From NCBI GenBank assembly GCA_037127255.1, contig JBANSL010000003.1:50624314-50688313 (forward strand): DNA of 64,000 nucleotides, written 5' to 3'. The translations under genes and the position numbers were made by a program. Position 1 is the stretch's first letter. Each line of letters begins with the position of its first letter. Below the pieces are notes generated by a model that saw only the letters and a program-made list of their open reading frames with translations, was not told the DNA's origin and did not search any database. Positions 1 through 10,842 of this stretch are shown piece after piece. The DNA comes from Persicaria tinctoria (taxonomy: Eukaryota; Streptophyta; Magnoliopsida; Caryophyllales; Polygonaceae).

Positions 1-1316
1 ACCTTGTAACTCCCGGCCTCACCAAGTCTTCTTGCTTCGTACAATTCCTCATCAAGGCCAAAGTCTTGTGATGTGCATAAATGAAGACGGTGAATGCTTT
101 GGCTTTCTCAATCACAACTTTGAACTTCGGAATGCTACCTATTCCTTGAAGCATAAGATTGATGGTATGAGTGGCACAAGGAGTCCAAAAAATGTGAGGC
201 CTTGTTTCTTGCAACTTCTTTGCCGCTGACATGTTGTTGGAAGCATTGTCCGTCACAACTTGTACAACATTTTGCGGCCCAACTTCTTGAATACATTCTT
301 CAATATAATTGAATATGTATTCGCCGGTATGTGAGTCATTGGACACTTCCTTAGAAGAAAGGAAAGTTGTGCCCAATCTACAATTCACACATAAATTCAT
401 TATACTTCTTCTTTTCCCATCACTCCAAGCATCCGTCATAATTGAGCAACCGGTCGTAGCCCACTCCTTTTCTTGACTCTCAAGTGCCTTCTTCGTCTTC
501 AACTTCCTTTTTCAACAATGGTTCCCTTAATTCATATTGACTAGGAGGTTTGTAGCCCGGACCATATTGTCCAACTGCCTCACAAAATCTTCTAAAACTA
601 TCATTATCAAGAGCATGGAAAGGAATAGCATTCTCATACGCCCATTGTGCCAAATATTCATGCACACTTTGTGTTCTTTCCTTCGCATATGCATCATTGA
701 TAACTTGTTGCTTTCTTTTCTTGCCTACATCTTCTCCAACATGAATAGAAGATGCATACCTATCCATAGGTCCTCTAACGTCTTTCCTTTTTTTAGCTCC
801 GCTAATACTAACCTCCTCAACCATATGCTCATCACCACCGCCATTTCCATCATCATCATCATCGTTGTCCTCCCCTTCTTGTGATGCCAAGCACACTTCT
901 TCCCTCACTCGTATATCGTGGACACTCAATGCAGTTTTATTTTCTTTCCCTTCTAAAAGAGCTTTTTTGCACTTGGTTTTTGCTTCATCATTTGCTTTCT
1001 TGCACGCAGCAACATTACCCTTTATACTAGCTATGTGCTCCTTCAATCGAGTTATTCCACAAGTACTAACTCGCTTGTGACACAAAGTGCAATTAATCAC
1101 ATTCTTCTTATTAGGATTTTCACAATACCCAAACTCCCAACCAACATCACTTGAACTCTGTCTCCATAACGATTCAGAATTGCTAGATGGAGTGGACGTC
1201 GGAATCGAACCAATTGCATTGGAAGCTCTAGAAGAACTGGAATCACAATTTCCCGGAATTCCTTCCATAGCAAGTTCAAATAACCTGCGAAACATCGAAA
1301 CATCGAACATGTACAT
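1..1316 (-). pseudogene. hAT transposase (BED zinc finger + DUF659), frameshifted and partial
   Basis: Cut-and-paste transposase of the hAT superfamily, acting in the nucleus on its own element ends. The open frame 1316 to 480 (278 residues) has a serine-rich N-terminus, then a BED-type finger at about residues 57-105 with Cys76-x2-Cys79 and a His near 94, then a basic KKRKQQ stretch and an acidic Asp-rich run near residue 155. The start could also be the internal Met at about residue 17, because TTCGCAG just upstream looks like a splice acceptor. The frame ends at 480. Directly beyond it, in the adjacent minus-strand frame, a clear DUF659 segment begins (CSIMTDAWSDGKRRSIMN, then VVQVVTDNAS further on), so a one-base slip near 490 separates the two domains. 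The catalytic hAT dimerisation domain would lie off the left edge. I infer an inactive copy; an intron at this point is less likely because the reading is almost continuous. Confidence 0.8.
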
Positions 1317-2143
1317 TCAATTCAAGTATTCAACTAGTTCAATTCAACTAATTTAACATAAATCAAATTTTTGGCAAAATCCTCCCAAATCAGTCCCAAT
1401 ACAGTGAGCACAATTGATTCATTTGCTCCCAAATCAGTCCCAAATTCAAGTAATCTAAAGAAATCGGGTATACTAATGAACACAAATACACATACTGTCA
1501 TACTCAGACTCAGTGTTCTAAATTGCTCCCAAAATCAGAAGAAAATCAACTGAAAACAGTAAACCGACATACCTTGTGTGCAGTCTGTAGAGGCGGCCAG
1601 GGAGGATCAGTGGAGGCCGGAGATCATCAGAAGAGGTCGGAGAAGATCAGGGGAGGTCGGAGAGGCTGCTTGAGAATCGGATAGGCGCACAGGCGCGCAG
1701 TCACTGGCTCGCACACTGCCGGAGAAGAACCTCTCGCGAGGTTATTCAGGGGAGGCCGGAGAAGATGAGGGGAGGCCGGGGAGGCTGAGACTCGTCGAAG
1801 CCGCATGTCTCGCCGGAGAGGAAGCACCAGACCAGTCGGAGAAGTCTCGCGCGGTTGTTCACCTCTTCGGCCTCACAAATCGCAACCTAGGGTTTGGACG
1901 TTGGACATGGACTACGATGAATTGGGGATTTCTCTCTCAGATGATGTTGCCTTTTTTTTAATTTTTCCATAAAAAAAAAATTAATAACCTAAGCCAACTG
2001 ATATTGACCGATATATCGGTCAACGACCGATAAATAGCGTTGACCGATATAAGGCAACCGATACCCCGATATCGTATCGTGTTCTAAATATCCCCAATAT
2101 ATCGCCGATATATCGGCCGATATATCCGATATTTAGAACACTG
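1317..2143 (-). repeat. hAT 5' non-coding region with CCGATAT subterminal repeats
   Basis: No gene. 1570-1850 is GC-rich, with repeated GGGGAGGCCGGAGA-like units (1600-1780). 1995-2143 is packed with CCGATAT/ATATCGG motifs in both orientations, ending in the terminal motif at 2131-2143. Clustered subterminal motifs in hAT elements usually serve as transposase binding sites; that role is inferred here. Confidence 0.55.
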
Positions 2144-4017
2144 ACCAGGACTAGGGACAACGAGACCAAGGATAAGATCCCAATCCAAGAGTTACAACGA
2201 TGCCCTTATAATTATGTCACGCAAACACATAAAAATCAAGAGATATCATCACATTATTTCACACTAGTATGCACCTATCTCAAGGAATATCGATTTACGC
2301 ATTCATAACATGTTAATATAATCATCTTAATTTATATGTGCGCAGAACAAGCTAGCAACCTATCATTTCATCCACCAATCATGCTTGACAGAGTAAGAAC
2401 ATGTATGCACAGACTGACATGGGACATATATGGCATAAGTTATACAAGATCTAGCAAACATCACATAATATCATATGCATGACTTATCACTCATTTAGAT
2501 ACACAATTACGCAAGTCATAATATTACGGAAAGCATGCTAATATGTACCCTAAAAATTATGCTAAGGGTATGGTCAGTTCATGCAGGGTTGGTATAGCAA
2601 CTATCTCATCACATACATCCATATTCGCATAGTAAGACTAGGATGTCACACAATTATACTAGGGCCTATAACTGAGAGGTATATGTCTTACATGATACTA
2701 GCAATACTCATTAAACATGTACACAATCAATGAGGTCCAATTAGGTTAATTTGGCATGCTAAGGCATCCAATTCACGTTTTAAACATGCAACGACAGTTG
2801 ACCACACTATCATGGACCTAGTTCATAGGGAGACAGTAATCATGGGAATTCAATATATACGACACATACATTTACTCATAAGTGCAACCATGCAAGGTAC
2901 CCGACAAGTCATGCTGAATTATACCAATATATCATGTCATGAAATCGCAAAGAGGTTATCATTACAACTTGACAAAATTCTCTAAGGGCAATCACTGACT
3001 CACCAACCAGTTTCCCCGTGGGACGCTAGTATGACTCATGGACACAAGGACATTCACGCCGTTTCCGAGAGAAGATGGTAGAATTCGTGTTTAGACTCTT
3101 TTGGCAATGAGACACGGTTGACCATTACGAGAGTCAAGAGGGATGACTCCATAAGATAACGCACTCATAACTCGGAAGAATGTCTATAATCAACCTCAGG
3201 TAACCCTCACACCATACACAATCCCCGAAAGTAGTTAGTTGACCGACCCAATTTCCCATAGAGAATGTTGACATTAGGTATGAGACTCGATGGACATCTA
3301 TGGTTGGAATACAAATAGGACTCAAGCCAAGAGGAACGGACACTCTCAACCCTTACTAACTCATCCCAGTGCTTTGGTGGGATGGATGACAGAATCGGGA
3401 TTATCAAGGGGGTTGTACTGTGGAAGAACTATTCCGACAAGATAGAAGATATGATTACATAAGAACAAGTTTTTCTCCCGCTACCTCGTTGCACAATTAT
3501 TCAACAAATGATTCAAGTCAAGGCATACTAATTAGTTCACTATCCTAAGCACAATAACACTCAGCACGGAAGCAATCAACCAGATTAATATGATCCTCTT
3601 CGAGGAGGATCGCCCTTGGGCCTAATTGAATATATGTATCTATATAACTTTAAGCATAGAGACGATATATACCGTCCTTCGAGGGATGGCTGACAGGAGG
3701 GGCAAAAACCTCATGGCTTCCTAAATCAACACTCCAACATTCGTGGTGTTCCTCGGAGTCTTCTAGGCCCATCTATAAATAAAATCTAGCACTTTGTCTA
3801 CCGTTCCCCGAGTTCTACATCCATAAGAGATGTCTATCGCTTTGGTCTCTACCTACGAGATTATTTCCCCTTTGTTCATTTTAGGTTTTAAGTCCAATTA
3901 AATTCATTTGTCCTTAATAAAATATTTTCCAAAACAATTTGAAAACATTGGGCGGTTTTCAAAACCTCTTCAACCTATTGTACTCGGATTGCAAAACCTC
4001 AGCTCTGATACCACCTT
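2144..4017 (-). mobile_element. LARD-like retroelement, non-coding interior
   Basis: Read on the minus strand, this DNA follows the 5' LTR (4018-7171) and the primer-binding site. No frame longer than about 70 codons occurs in 1.9 kb and none resembles gag or pol. Long LTRs around a non-coding core are the definition of LARD elements, which need proteins supplied by other retrotransposons. The interior is cut at 2143 by the hAT insertion and continues off the left edge. Confidence 0.6.
4001..4013 (-). other. Primer-binding site (initiator Met-tRNA type) of the LARD-like element
   Basis: The minus strand reads TGGTATCAGAGCT, the classic complement of the initiator methionine tRNA 3' end used by plant LTR retrotransposons. 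It sits four bases after the LTR end, fixing the orientation as minus strand and showing that 4018-7171 is a 5' LTR. Confidence 0.85.
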
Positions 4018-7000
4018 TGTAACGGCCCGGGATTATGATTCCCGAGTTACGTTTCGAGGGATGAAACCCCTCGTTGGGATCTTGCGCCCCGAGTACAGGT
4101 TGAAGGTTTGAAATCGATGATGTGTAGTTTAAAGTGGGATTTCGCACCCAAATCCGAAAGGTCCGTTGGAGACCCCGGGGTAAACCCTTGTACCTGCCCT
4201 AAGTCTAAAACGCGGAAAATCCTTTATCATGCAAAGGGCATAAGTTCTAAAAACGATACAACGGGCGCCACGGCAGAGCCGGGTCAAAACAGAATATAAG
4301 TAGGGAGAAATCCCAAAAGCATGAATTTGGTGAAGTCAGGTTTCAAACACTCACTCTCCGCCATAAGAATAGACCCCGTAGTAACAGCACAAAATCAAGC
4401 AGTGTATCGGGTACCTGAAACTATACCACCAAGTGAGGCCAAGAGCCCGCCCGCGGGTCCTCTGACCGCGCTGAGGACATATAATACGCCTATACCTAGA
4501 ATAAAGGATGTCTTCATTCAGTACTGGAATATTAACCACACTATCATGTTCCTAATTCATATGTGCAGAATAATAAGTAAGGCCTTAACAAAGAATACCA
4601 AGTGGTATATCCCTCTTCTACCTCTGCACCCCTTCCCGTTAGTGCAGAGACTGGCCAGTTCGGGCTATAGCATAGCAATTTCCTCGTGGTGGTGCACAAA
4701 CCACGACATCATCATATCATATCATCTCGTCAATTGCCCGATGATAGCATAGCTATCATATCATGCTCATATGGTGGATCTTGCGAAAAGAAAATAATAA
4801 AGCTGATAATAGTAAAGGTGTTCCAACGACTCGAATGACTTAGGACGAAACCCGGTGGGACTAGGCTGTCCTATGACCCTAGCAAGGACTCACAGATAAC
4901 GGTCGTTCTGTATTCAAACGCATACAGAATAAGAATGCTCATTCGTAAGTGCAATTCCTAAGCATGATACTACATGACATGCTTTTATGCATATGCAACA
5001 CCTACATACTATATGACACTTCAGGCAGGAGGTACTGGTTACTGAGTAAGCCCCAAAAGACTTACGTGGTTAGCAGATCGGCAACAGGAGAATCCAGCAC
5101 ACAATATTCACAATCACAGAGTATCACCTAGTACATAATGGAATATACATAAGTCTACATCCAACTATTAAGCACTCAAGCATACCTCAATCATTAGAAC
5201 AAGTAACATATTATGAAAGTCATTTCATCGCATCATCCGCTCCTCAAGACCACATCGTTCTCCATAAATCATTCAACCAATTCCGCATATACCTCAACGG
5301 TTCATTAAAATCATAAGACATAATTTGTGTGATATAAAATCCTACTAGATTGTCATAATTATCCAACATTTAATCTCATATAATAATTCACTACAAGTCA
5401 TGCTATTAGTCATACATATCATACTGTTAGTCAAACGATCATATTATCATGCTAGTTAGTCATCGAATAAGTCTTATTCCCAAGTTAGTTTCAGAACCGT
5501 TTCAAATCCTAGTTTAAATAGTTAAGTATTCCGACCCTTGAAAATATTCGTCAAATTCCCTTTTAAATTTATTTATTAGATTACTTTCCAACCTTGAAAT
5601 TCTTTTCCAAATTCTTTATAAATCTTGAAGTCCCAATAATATATTTTAAATCTCAAATAGTATTACATGATATTTTAAAGATCATTTATTTGACACTTTT
5701 ATAAATTATTTCCAAATTCTCTAAAATCCCGACCATTTTTATTGAATAAATCAACCCTTATAAATCTCCCAAAATAATATTTTATCTTTTAAATCCTCAA
5801 TAATAGTGTATAATAATAAACGGATAGCCCGAACCGAACCGAACCCATATAAATAATCCCCAAACCGGTTCTATATATAACAAAATAGGAGGTGTCCCCA
5901 CATGGTATGCCACATCAGCTTCATCTTCATTCTTCAAATGAAGCTTCCCGTCGACCATGGCTGCTCGACATCGCCTCCGTCTCGTGCTCCCGCTCTCGAG
6001 CTCGCCTGCCACGCTTGACATCGCTCCCAACTCGCGTCTCATGCTCGCCCGCTCGTCCTCATCCTCGCCCGCTCGCGCTCTCGCCCCAGCTCGCTCTCGA
6101 CGCTCACTTAGCCTCACCTCTCGCGCTCTCGGCCTCTCTCGAGCTCGCCGGAGCTCAAGCTCACCAGATCGCCCCACACCCAGCCCTCGCTCATTCCCAA
6201 CTAATCTAAACGTTGAATAAATCACGAATTTGAATCGAGGAAAGAAAGGAAGGCTTGGGTGCTCACCGAGGAGTTCGCGACTTCGGAGCTCTCGATCGGA
6301 GCTCTGGGCATCGTCGGAGGCTCACGATGGCTCGTTGGACCTGCACCGGATATGGGTGAGCGTGATGGTAGGGCTCGAGAGTTGTTTGGATCGAAAACAA
6401 AGAAGAACGGCTTACCGAAGCGGCGAAGCGCGCTCGAACCGGGGAAGGAGGGAAACGGTGGCGGTTCCGGCGGCTCCTAGGTGGTGTCGGGATGGTGGTG
6501 GACATCGGTGGAGGTGCAGGCTAGTGCTGCTGCTGCTGCTCTTCAAGATATAAGGAGGGACGAGGTGTGGGCGTGTGGTGATCGACGATTCTTGCCCTCG
6601 GCAAAACAGAGGAGAGGAAGCGACTGCGGTGGTGGTTGACGCCGATGGCAGGGAGGCTAATGGCAGCGATGACTGAGGTAGTGTGGTGGTGATGAAGAAG
6701 GAGTTGAGGCTGAGGAGCTTTTAGTGGTGGCGGCGTTGGAACGAGATGAGGGGCGGGACGGTGTGAGGTGAAAGTGATGGAGTAGGAGACGGGTTGAAAT
6801 AGACAGGGATGGGCTCAATTTGCAGGGTTGCGTGTGGAATTTGGTTAAACTAACTACTCGGAAACGACTCCCAAATACGCGAAATTCAAAACCCGCAATT
6901 AGTTTTGAAGTGTTAGTTTTTCCGACTCTCGCTCTCTCGATCAATTATATTTTTTAAATTTTCGATAATTATTTTAAATTCAAAAATCCGCGAAATTCAA

Positions 7001-7171
7001 AAATATCACTATTCGATAATTATTTTAAATTTTCGAGGTAAAAGAATGGAAATTATTCGTCAAATTTTATATTTCGGTTGAAATCCGCTAAACGAGTTTT
7101 AAAACCGATTAAATTTCATTTCTAATTCTCTTTTTCCAGAAAATTAGGATTTTAAAATCCGAGCCTTTACA
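4018..7171 (-). repeat. 5' LTR of LARD-like element (copy A, 3154 bp)
   Basis: On the minus strand it starts TGTAAAGGCTCGGA and ends GGGCCGTTACA, so it has TGTAA...TTACA ends. It is followed by the primer site at 4001-4013. Two more copies of the same LTR occur at 14428-16007 plus 26869-27356, and at 58606-60475. Long frames inside (for example 5797-6225 minus) are low-complexity by-products of a GC- and CTCG-rich stretch, not genes. The LTR is inserted in the Athila-like protease region; the flanking 7172-7176 (TTACT) is the candidate target duplication. Copies agree closely around 4018-4550, 5140-5700 and 6880-7171 but diverge in the GC-rich centre. Confidence 0.8.
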
Positions 7172-7853
7172 TTACTACCCTAGTATCATTCAGAGGTCCC
7201 AACCCTAAAGCATGATAAACATTATAAGGTAAAACATTAATAGATGCTCATAGATCTAACATGGCTTTGTCAAATTTAGTATCACCTATCACACATGGAA
7301 TGGCAAACATACCAGGATCACTACACTTGTCAGGCATACGCTTTTGAAATACAACAGTGACATGTTCGCTTACCTTCACCTTTTGCTTACCTTTTGGCTT
7401 CTGGTTCTGCTTGATAGTGCAAAGTTTCTTCAAGGATTTAGCATATATAGGAATGCTTTTGATCAAATTAAGTAAAGGGATGTTCACCTCACACTTACTG
7501 AATGTCTCGAAGATTTCCTTGTCATTCTCATACCTTCGTTTATTCTTCAAGGCTTTCGGGAAGGGCGGAATTGGGTTTTTAGTCTCAATGGGCAAAGAGG
7601 AAGAAGGATGAGAATGAGAAGAAAGAGGAAGAGGGGAGGAAGAGGAAAGAGAGGAGAAAGGTGGGATATGCGTACCTGATGCTGAAGACTCGGCGGGCGC
7701 CGCATTTTGCTGCGGGCGCAGCACTTTTGATTGGCCGCGGGCGACGCAAGGGTGTTGCGGGCACCGCACCGTAACCTGTCCGTCTTCTCCTTCTATCACC
7801 TCTATCTCCTCGTCCATTATTCCCTCGTCGTCCTTTTGAGGTGTGACAACCAA
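7172..7853 (-). pseudogene. Athila-like gag-protease junction and aspartic protease N-terminus, broken
   Basis: The open stretch 7853-7248 has an acidic, Ser/Pro-rich linker of about 95 residues, then an Athila-type domain (residues about 105-200) with FETFSKCEVNIPLLNLIKSIP and a CKDPGMF-like segment (CSDPGMFAIPCVIGD) that leads to the protease active site. The active-site reading LDLG is interrupted: the codon after LDL is a TGA at 7248-7250 where Gly is expected. After it the same frame continues with ASINVLPYNVY until the LARD LTR begins at 7171. In an active element this protease would cut the Gag-Pol polyprotein in the virus-like particle. The linker DNA (7690-7770) carries GC-rich inverted motifs resembling those in the LTR. 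Confidence 0.75.
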
Positions 7854-8059
7854 TTCCTTGCCACTCCTAAGCGTTACAGCATTGACATTATCTTTCGTTG
7901 GGTTCTCGATGGTCTGTGATGGAAGCTTTCATAAATTGTTTGCGTCCTTAGCACTTAAGATTTGAATGAGCTGACGCATTTGATTCTCCAGGTTTGTCAT
8001 CCGATCGGATTGCTGCTTCTCTAGATTTATCATCCGCTCGGACTGTTGTTTATCATTCT

Positions 8060-9277
8060 TCAAGACCAATCGTGACAGTTTCTGTAGTGGATCCTCATTT
8101 GATTGTTGCTGACCTCCCTGTCGAGGTTCATATTGTTGTTGAGGCCTTGCCTGTTGCCCCCCTTACTGATTGAAAGAGGCTTGGTAGATCCCATAGCCTT
8201 GCTGATAGCCTCTATTGTAATTGTTGTTGTTGAAATACCCAGGATTTCCATAATTGCCTTGCCTAAGCCTTTGTTGAGCGAAATTCCCAATGGCATTCAA
8301 ATCAAAATTAGGATCTTGTAGAAGCGGGCACATGTCCATAGAATGAGTGTATTGATTGCAAAGACCACATGCCTTCAGTTGTTGTGGAGTTCTATCAATG
8401 ACCAATTGTTTCATCATCTCCTTTACCTCTGCCATATCAGTCTGAAGTGCAGCCACAGGATCATCAACAGCGAGTACACCCCTAGCACGAGGGCTCTTGT
8501 TAAACTATCTGGAGCCCTCAGATAGCTCCTTAAATACATCCCAAGCTGCGGCATGCTTCTTGTTTAGCATGTTTCCTCCACAAGCAGAATTCACTGTTTT
8601 GCGTTCCATATCAGTCAACCCATTAAAGAGAAAGAGCACTAGATCCTTTTGAGAGGACCCATGGCAAGGGCAGCTGGCGCAGAGCTTCTTGAAGCGCTCA
8701 AAGTACTCATGTATAGACTCTGTCGCGTACTACTCAATGCTGTTGATTGAACTTTCAATGCATTGAGCTTTGTTGCAGGGAAGTACATCTCTAGGAAGAC
8801 TCTCTTCATCTCAGCCTAAGTAGAAATAGATCCAGGTGGCAGATAGAAGAGCCATTCATTAGCCTCATCCTTCAAAGAGAAGGGAAAAGCTCTCAGCTTG
8901 ATTTGATCTTCAGTTACATTCTCTGGTTTCATCCCAACAACCACCGTATGGAATTCAGACAGATGCTTGTGGGGGTCCTCCCCACTCAACCCATGGAATT
9001 TGGGTAGAAGATGAACTACCCCTGACTTCAGCTCAAAGTTGACTCCTTTTGCTAGCGCAGGGAATTGGATTGCCAGGGGTTGTTGTGCCAGATCAGGAGC
9101 AGAAAGCTCCTTAAGAGTGCGGTTCGCGTCGGCAACCATCTCTGTTGTAGGTTCTTCTTGATCAAAAGGGAGTTCGCGAAAGCGATCACGAGTTTCTTGC
9201 CTTAGAGCGGCAATGGTCCTTTCAATCTCTGAATGCAACGGAAATAAAGAAGAATTAGTAGCACGGGTATGGAACAT
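8060..9277 (-). pseudogene. Athila-like Gag (capsid/nucleocapsid), multiply interrupted
   Basis: Gag forms the virus-like particle and packages element RNA. The first open piece (9277-8816, 153 residues) contains the conserved Athila capsid block with FELKSGVVHLLPKFHGLSGE and QIKLRAFPFSLKDEANEWL. It stops at a TAG replacing the expected Trp after PPGSIST. The same frame resumes with a FERFKKLCASCP-type segment, stops again, and continues at 8456-8163 with a CCHC-like knuckle (CGLCNQYTHSMDMC) and an Asn/Tyr/Gln-rich tail (residues about 60-97). The original start is probably near 9277. Stops that replace Trp or Gln suggest C-to-T decay. Confidence 0.8.
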
Positions 9278-9332
9278 ATAAGACGGTCCACACCAAGATC
9301 AACACTAAAAACACACAAGAATTAAATAACAG

Positions 9333-9351
9333 TCCCCGGCAACGGCGCTAA
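9333..9351 (-). other. Primer-binding site of Athila-like element 1
   Basis: The minus strand reads TTAGCGCCGTTGCCGGGGA, one change from the canonical Athila motif TTGGCGCCGTTGCCGGGGA that is intact at 18291-18309. It lies three bases inside the LTR end at 9355. Confidence 0.8.
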
Positions 9352-9354
9352 ATT

Positions 9355-10624
9355 TGACGGAGGGAAAACATGTCGTTGATCCGTCAAAGAAAACTAAAAC
9401 CTATAACTAGTATAGAAATAGGCAAGAGGTCGATCCACATGGAAAGTTATAATTCTAGTTTGATTCAAGTGTTAATCAAAGTAACCAATTTGGGGGCTTT
9501 TGTGTGTGAAAGTTTCGCCTTTTATCAAAGCGAAGTAAAGAAAGCAATGTAAATGAATTTGTTTTAGACAATTTAGAGAAGCAATTCTACCTACAATTTT
9601 TCACTTTATTGGATTGAAGGGATCCTTGTAACTTCTTCTCGTCCTATTAAGTTTCCTATGAATCCCCTTGTCCCGACCTAATATAGTTACTAGTCCAACC
9701 AGTCCTAGCAACCCTTATCAATCGAACAGTCCCTAAAGAAGGATTTAACCCAATTGATAGCTTTAAGTTCAGAGATTAGCCAAGGTATTTGCAGTCTCTA
9801 AAGAGGAATTTAACAAGACATTCAACATCCTACTCATTCAATTAGTTCAACCAGCACTAAAGGAACAAGTTTGCCACTTAGGTTAAGGTTCACAACCAGG
9901 AATCTACAAAACCTTAGCGATTGAATTGATCTAACAAGTTGGCTAGAAAAGATAGAACAAAACAATAAACAATCAAGCACAAAGAAGTTGAAGCATTCCA
10001 ATATAGGAAACAAGGAATGATAATTAGAAACTCACAATCAATCCGAAAAAAGCTTCAAATTGCAGGCAGAATATATGAGTTTAGTTCCTCATGGAAGACA
10101 TCGCTCAAAATCTCTAAAGCGTCTGATGAATGAATAGAATAGAAGTAAAATAAAAATAACTGAATTTGGCCTTATAAAACATCCAAAGTCGGCCATGAAA
10201 GAAATCAATAGGTTCTAGGGTTTTTATTAATCAAAACGACGCGCACAGGCACTGACGACCAATGCTGCGGGCGCAGCATATGCTGCGGCTGCAGCATGTT
10301 GTTTCCTCGTACCCCGCTGCAGCGGCCTCTACTGCGGCCGCGACATGCTGTTTTGTCGTATCTTCTTGTCTTCCTTTGCGGGTTTGTCCTCTTGTCTTGC
10401 ATCTTTCATTCCTTGTTCCTTCCAATGTTTCTTGTGTTCCTCTTCGAGATATTATGCATCTCCCAAATGTGTTCCGATTCAATCTGCGAGATAAACACAA
10501 AATTGCCCAGAATCCGAACTCTTCTAAAATAATCACAAGATACAATTTAGCAACAAAGTACGAATGAAATGCAACCTAACTACACTAAAAATGCTTATAA
10601 TGCCTATCTAAACTATGCATTATC
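9355..10624 (-). repeat. 5' LTR of Athila-like element 1 (about 1270 bp)
   Basis: On the minus strand it begins TGATAATGCATAGTTT, a common Athila-type LTR start, and ends CCCTCCGTCA next to the primer site. The right boundary is inferred from the TG...CA rule. 10262-10350 holds a cluster of GC-rich inverted motifs (TGCTGCGGGCGCAGCA and relatives). Open frames across that cluster are compositional. Confidence 0.65.
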
Positions 10625-10842
10625 AATATGAAAAGCTATGGTAGAAGAGAAAATAAATGAGCAAACAATAGAAGATCAAACTCACAAAATTAATATTAAT
10701 AGTACTTACTATATTTCTTTTTTCTGACTATTCTGTAAGCAATACCAAGAATGAAGATCAGCAATTCCTTCTTAATCTATTAGAAAGTACAATATTAATT
10801 GTCAATAAATCCTAAATACATTTATATAAACTCAAGAGCAGC

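Larger units (their letters stand above)
1..2143 (-). mobile_element. hAT-superfamily DNA transposon, 5' part (runs off the left edge)
   Basis: A minus-strand transposase reading frame with a BED finger and DUF659 is preceded by about 800 bp of non-coding DNA. That DNA ends at 2143 in a terminal motif which, read on the minus strand, begins CAGTGTTCTAAAT, a typical hAT-type CAGTG terminus. The 8 bp outside it (2144-2151, ACCAGGAC) would be the target duplication, but the other end lies outside the window, so this is unproven. The element interrupts the non-coding interior of a LARD-like retroelement. Confidence 0.75.
7172..10624 (-). mobile_element. Athila-like Ty3/gypsy element 1 (5' LTR, gag, start of protease)
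   Basis: Minus-strand order is LTR (10624-9355), primer site, gag, protease start, then interruption by the LARD-like LTR at 7171. Gag and the protease neighbourhood match the Athila lineage. Several nonsense codons make it inactive. RT and integrase would lie beyond the left edge, past the inserted element. Confidence 0.8.

Noticed and set aside
2144..4017. Short frames of 60-71 codons as possible LARD proteins
   Set aside because: They overlap on both strands, lack any domain and match chance expectation.
5797..6225. 142-codon minus-strand frame, Arg/Glu-rich
   Set aside because: Caused by a CTCGC-rich stretch in LARD LTR copy A; not conserved in copy C.
10262..10567. Overlapping 65-104-codon frames in the Athila 1 LTR
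   Set aside because: Produced by the GC-rich inverted motifs on both strands; not gag or pol.
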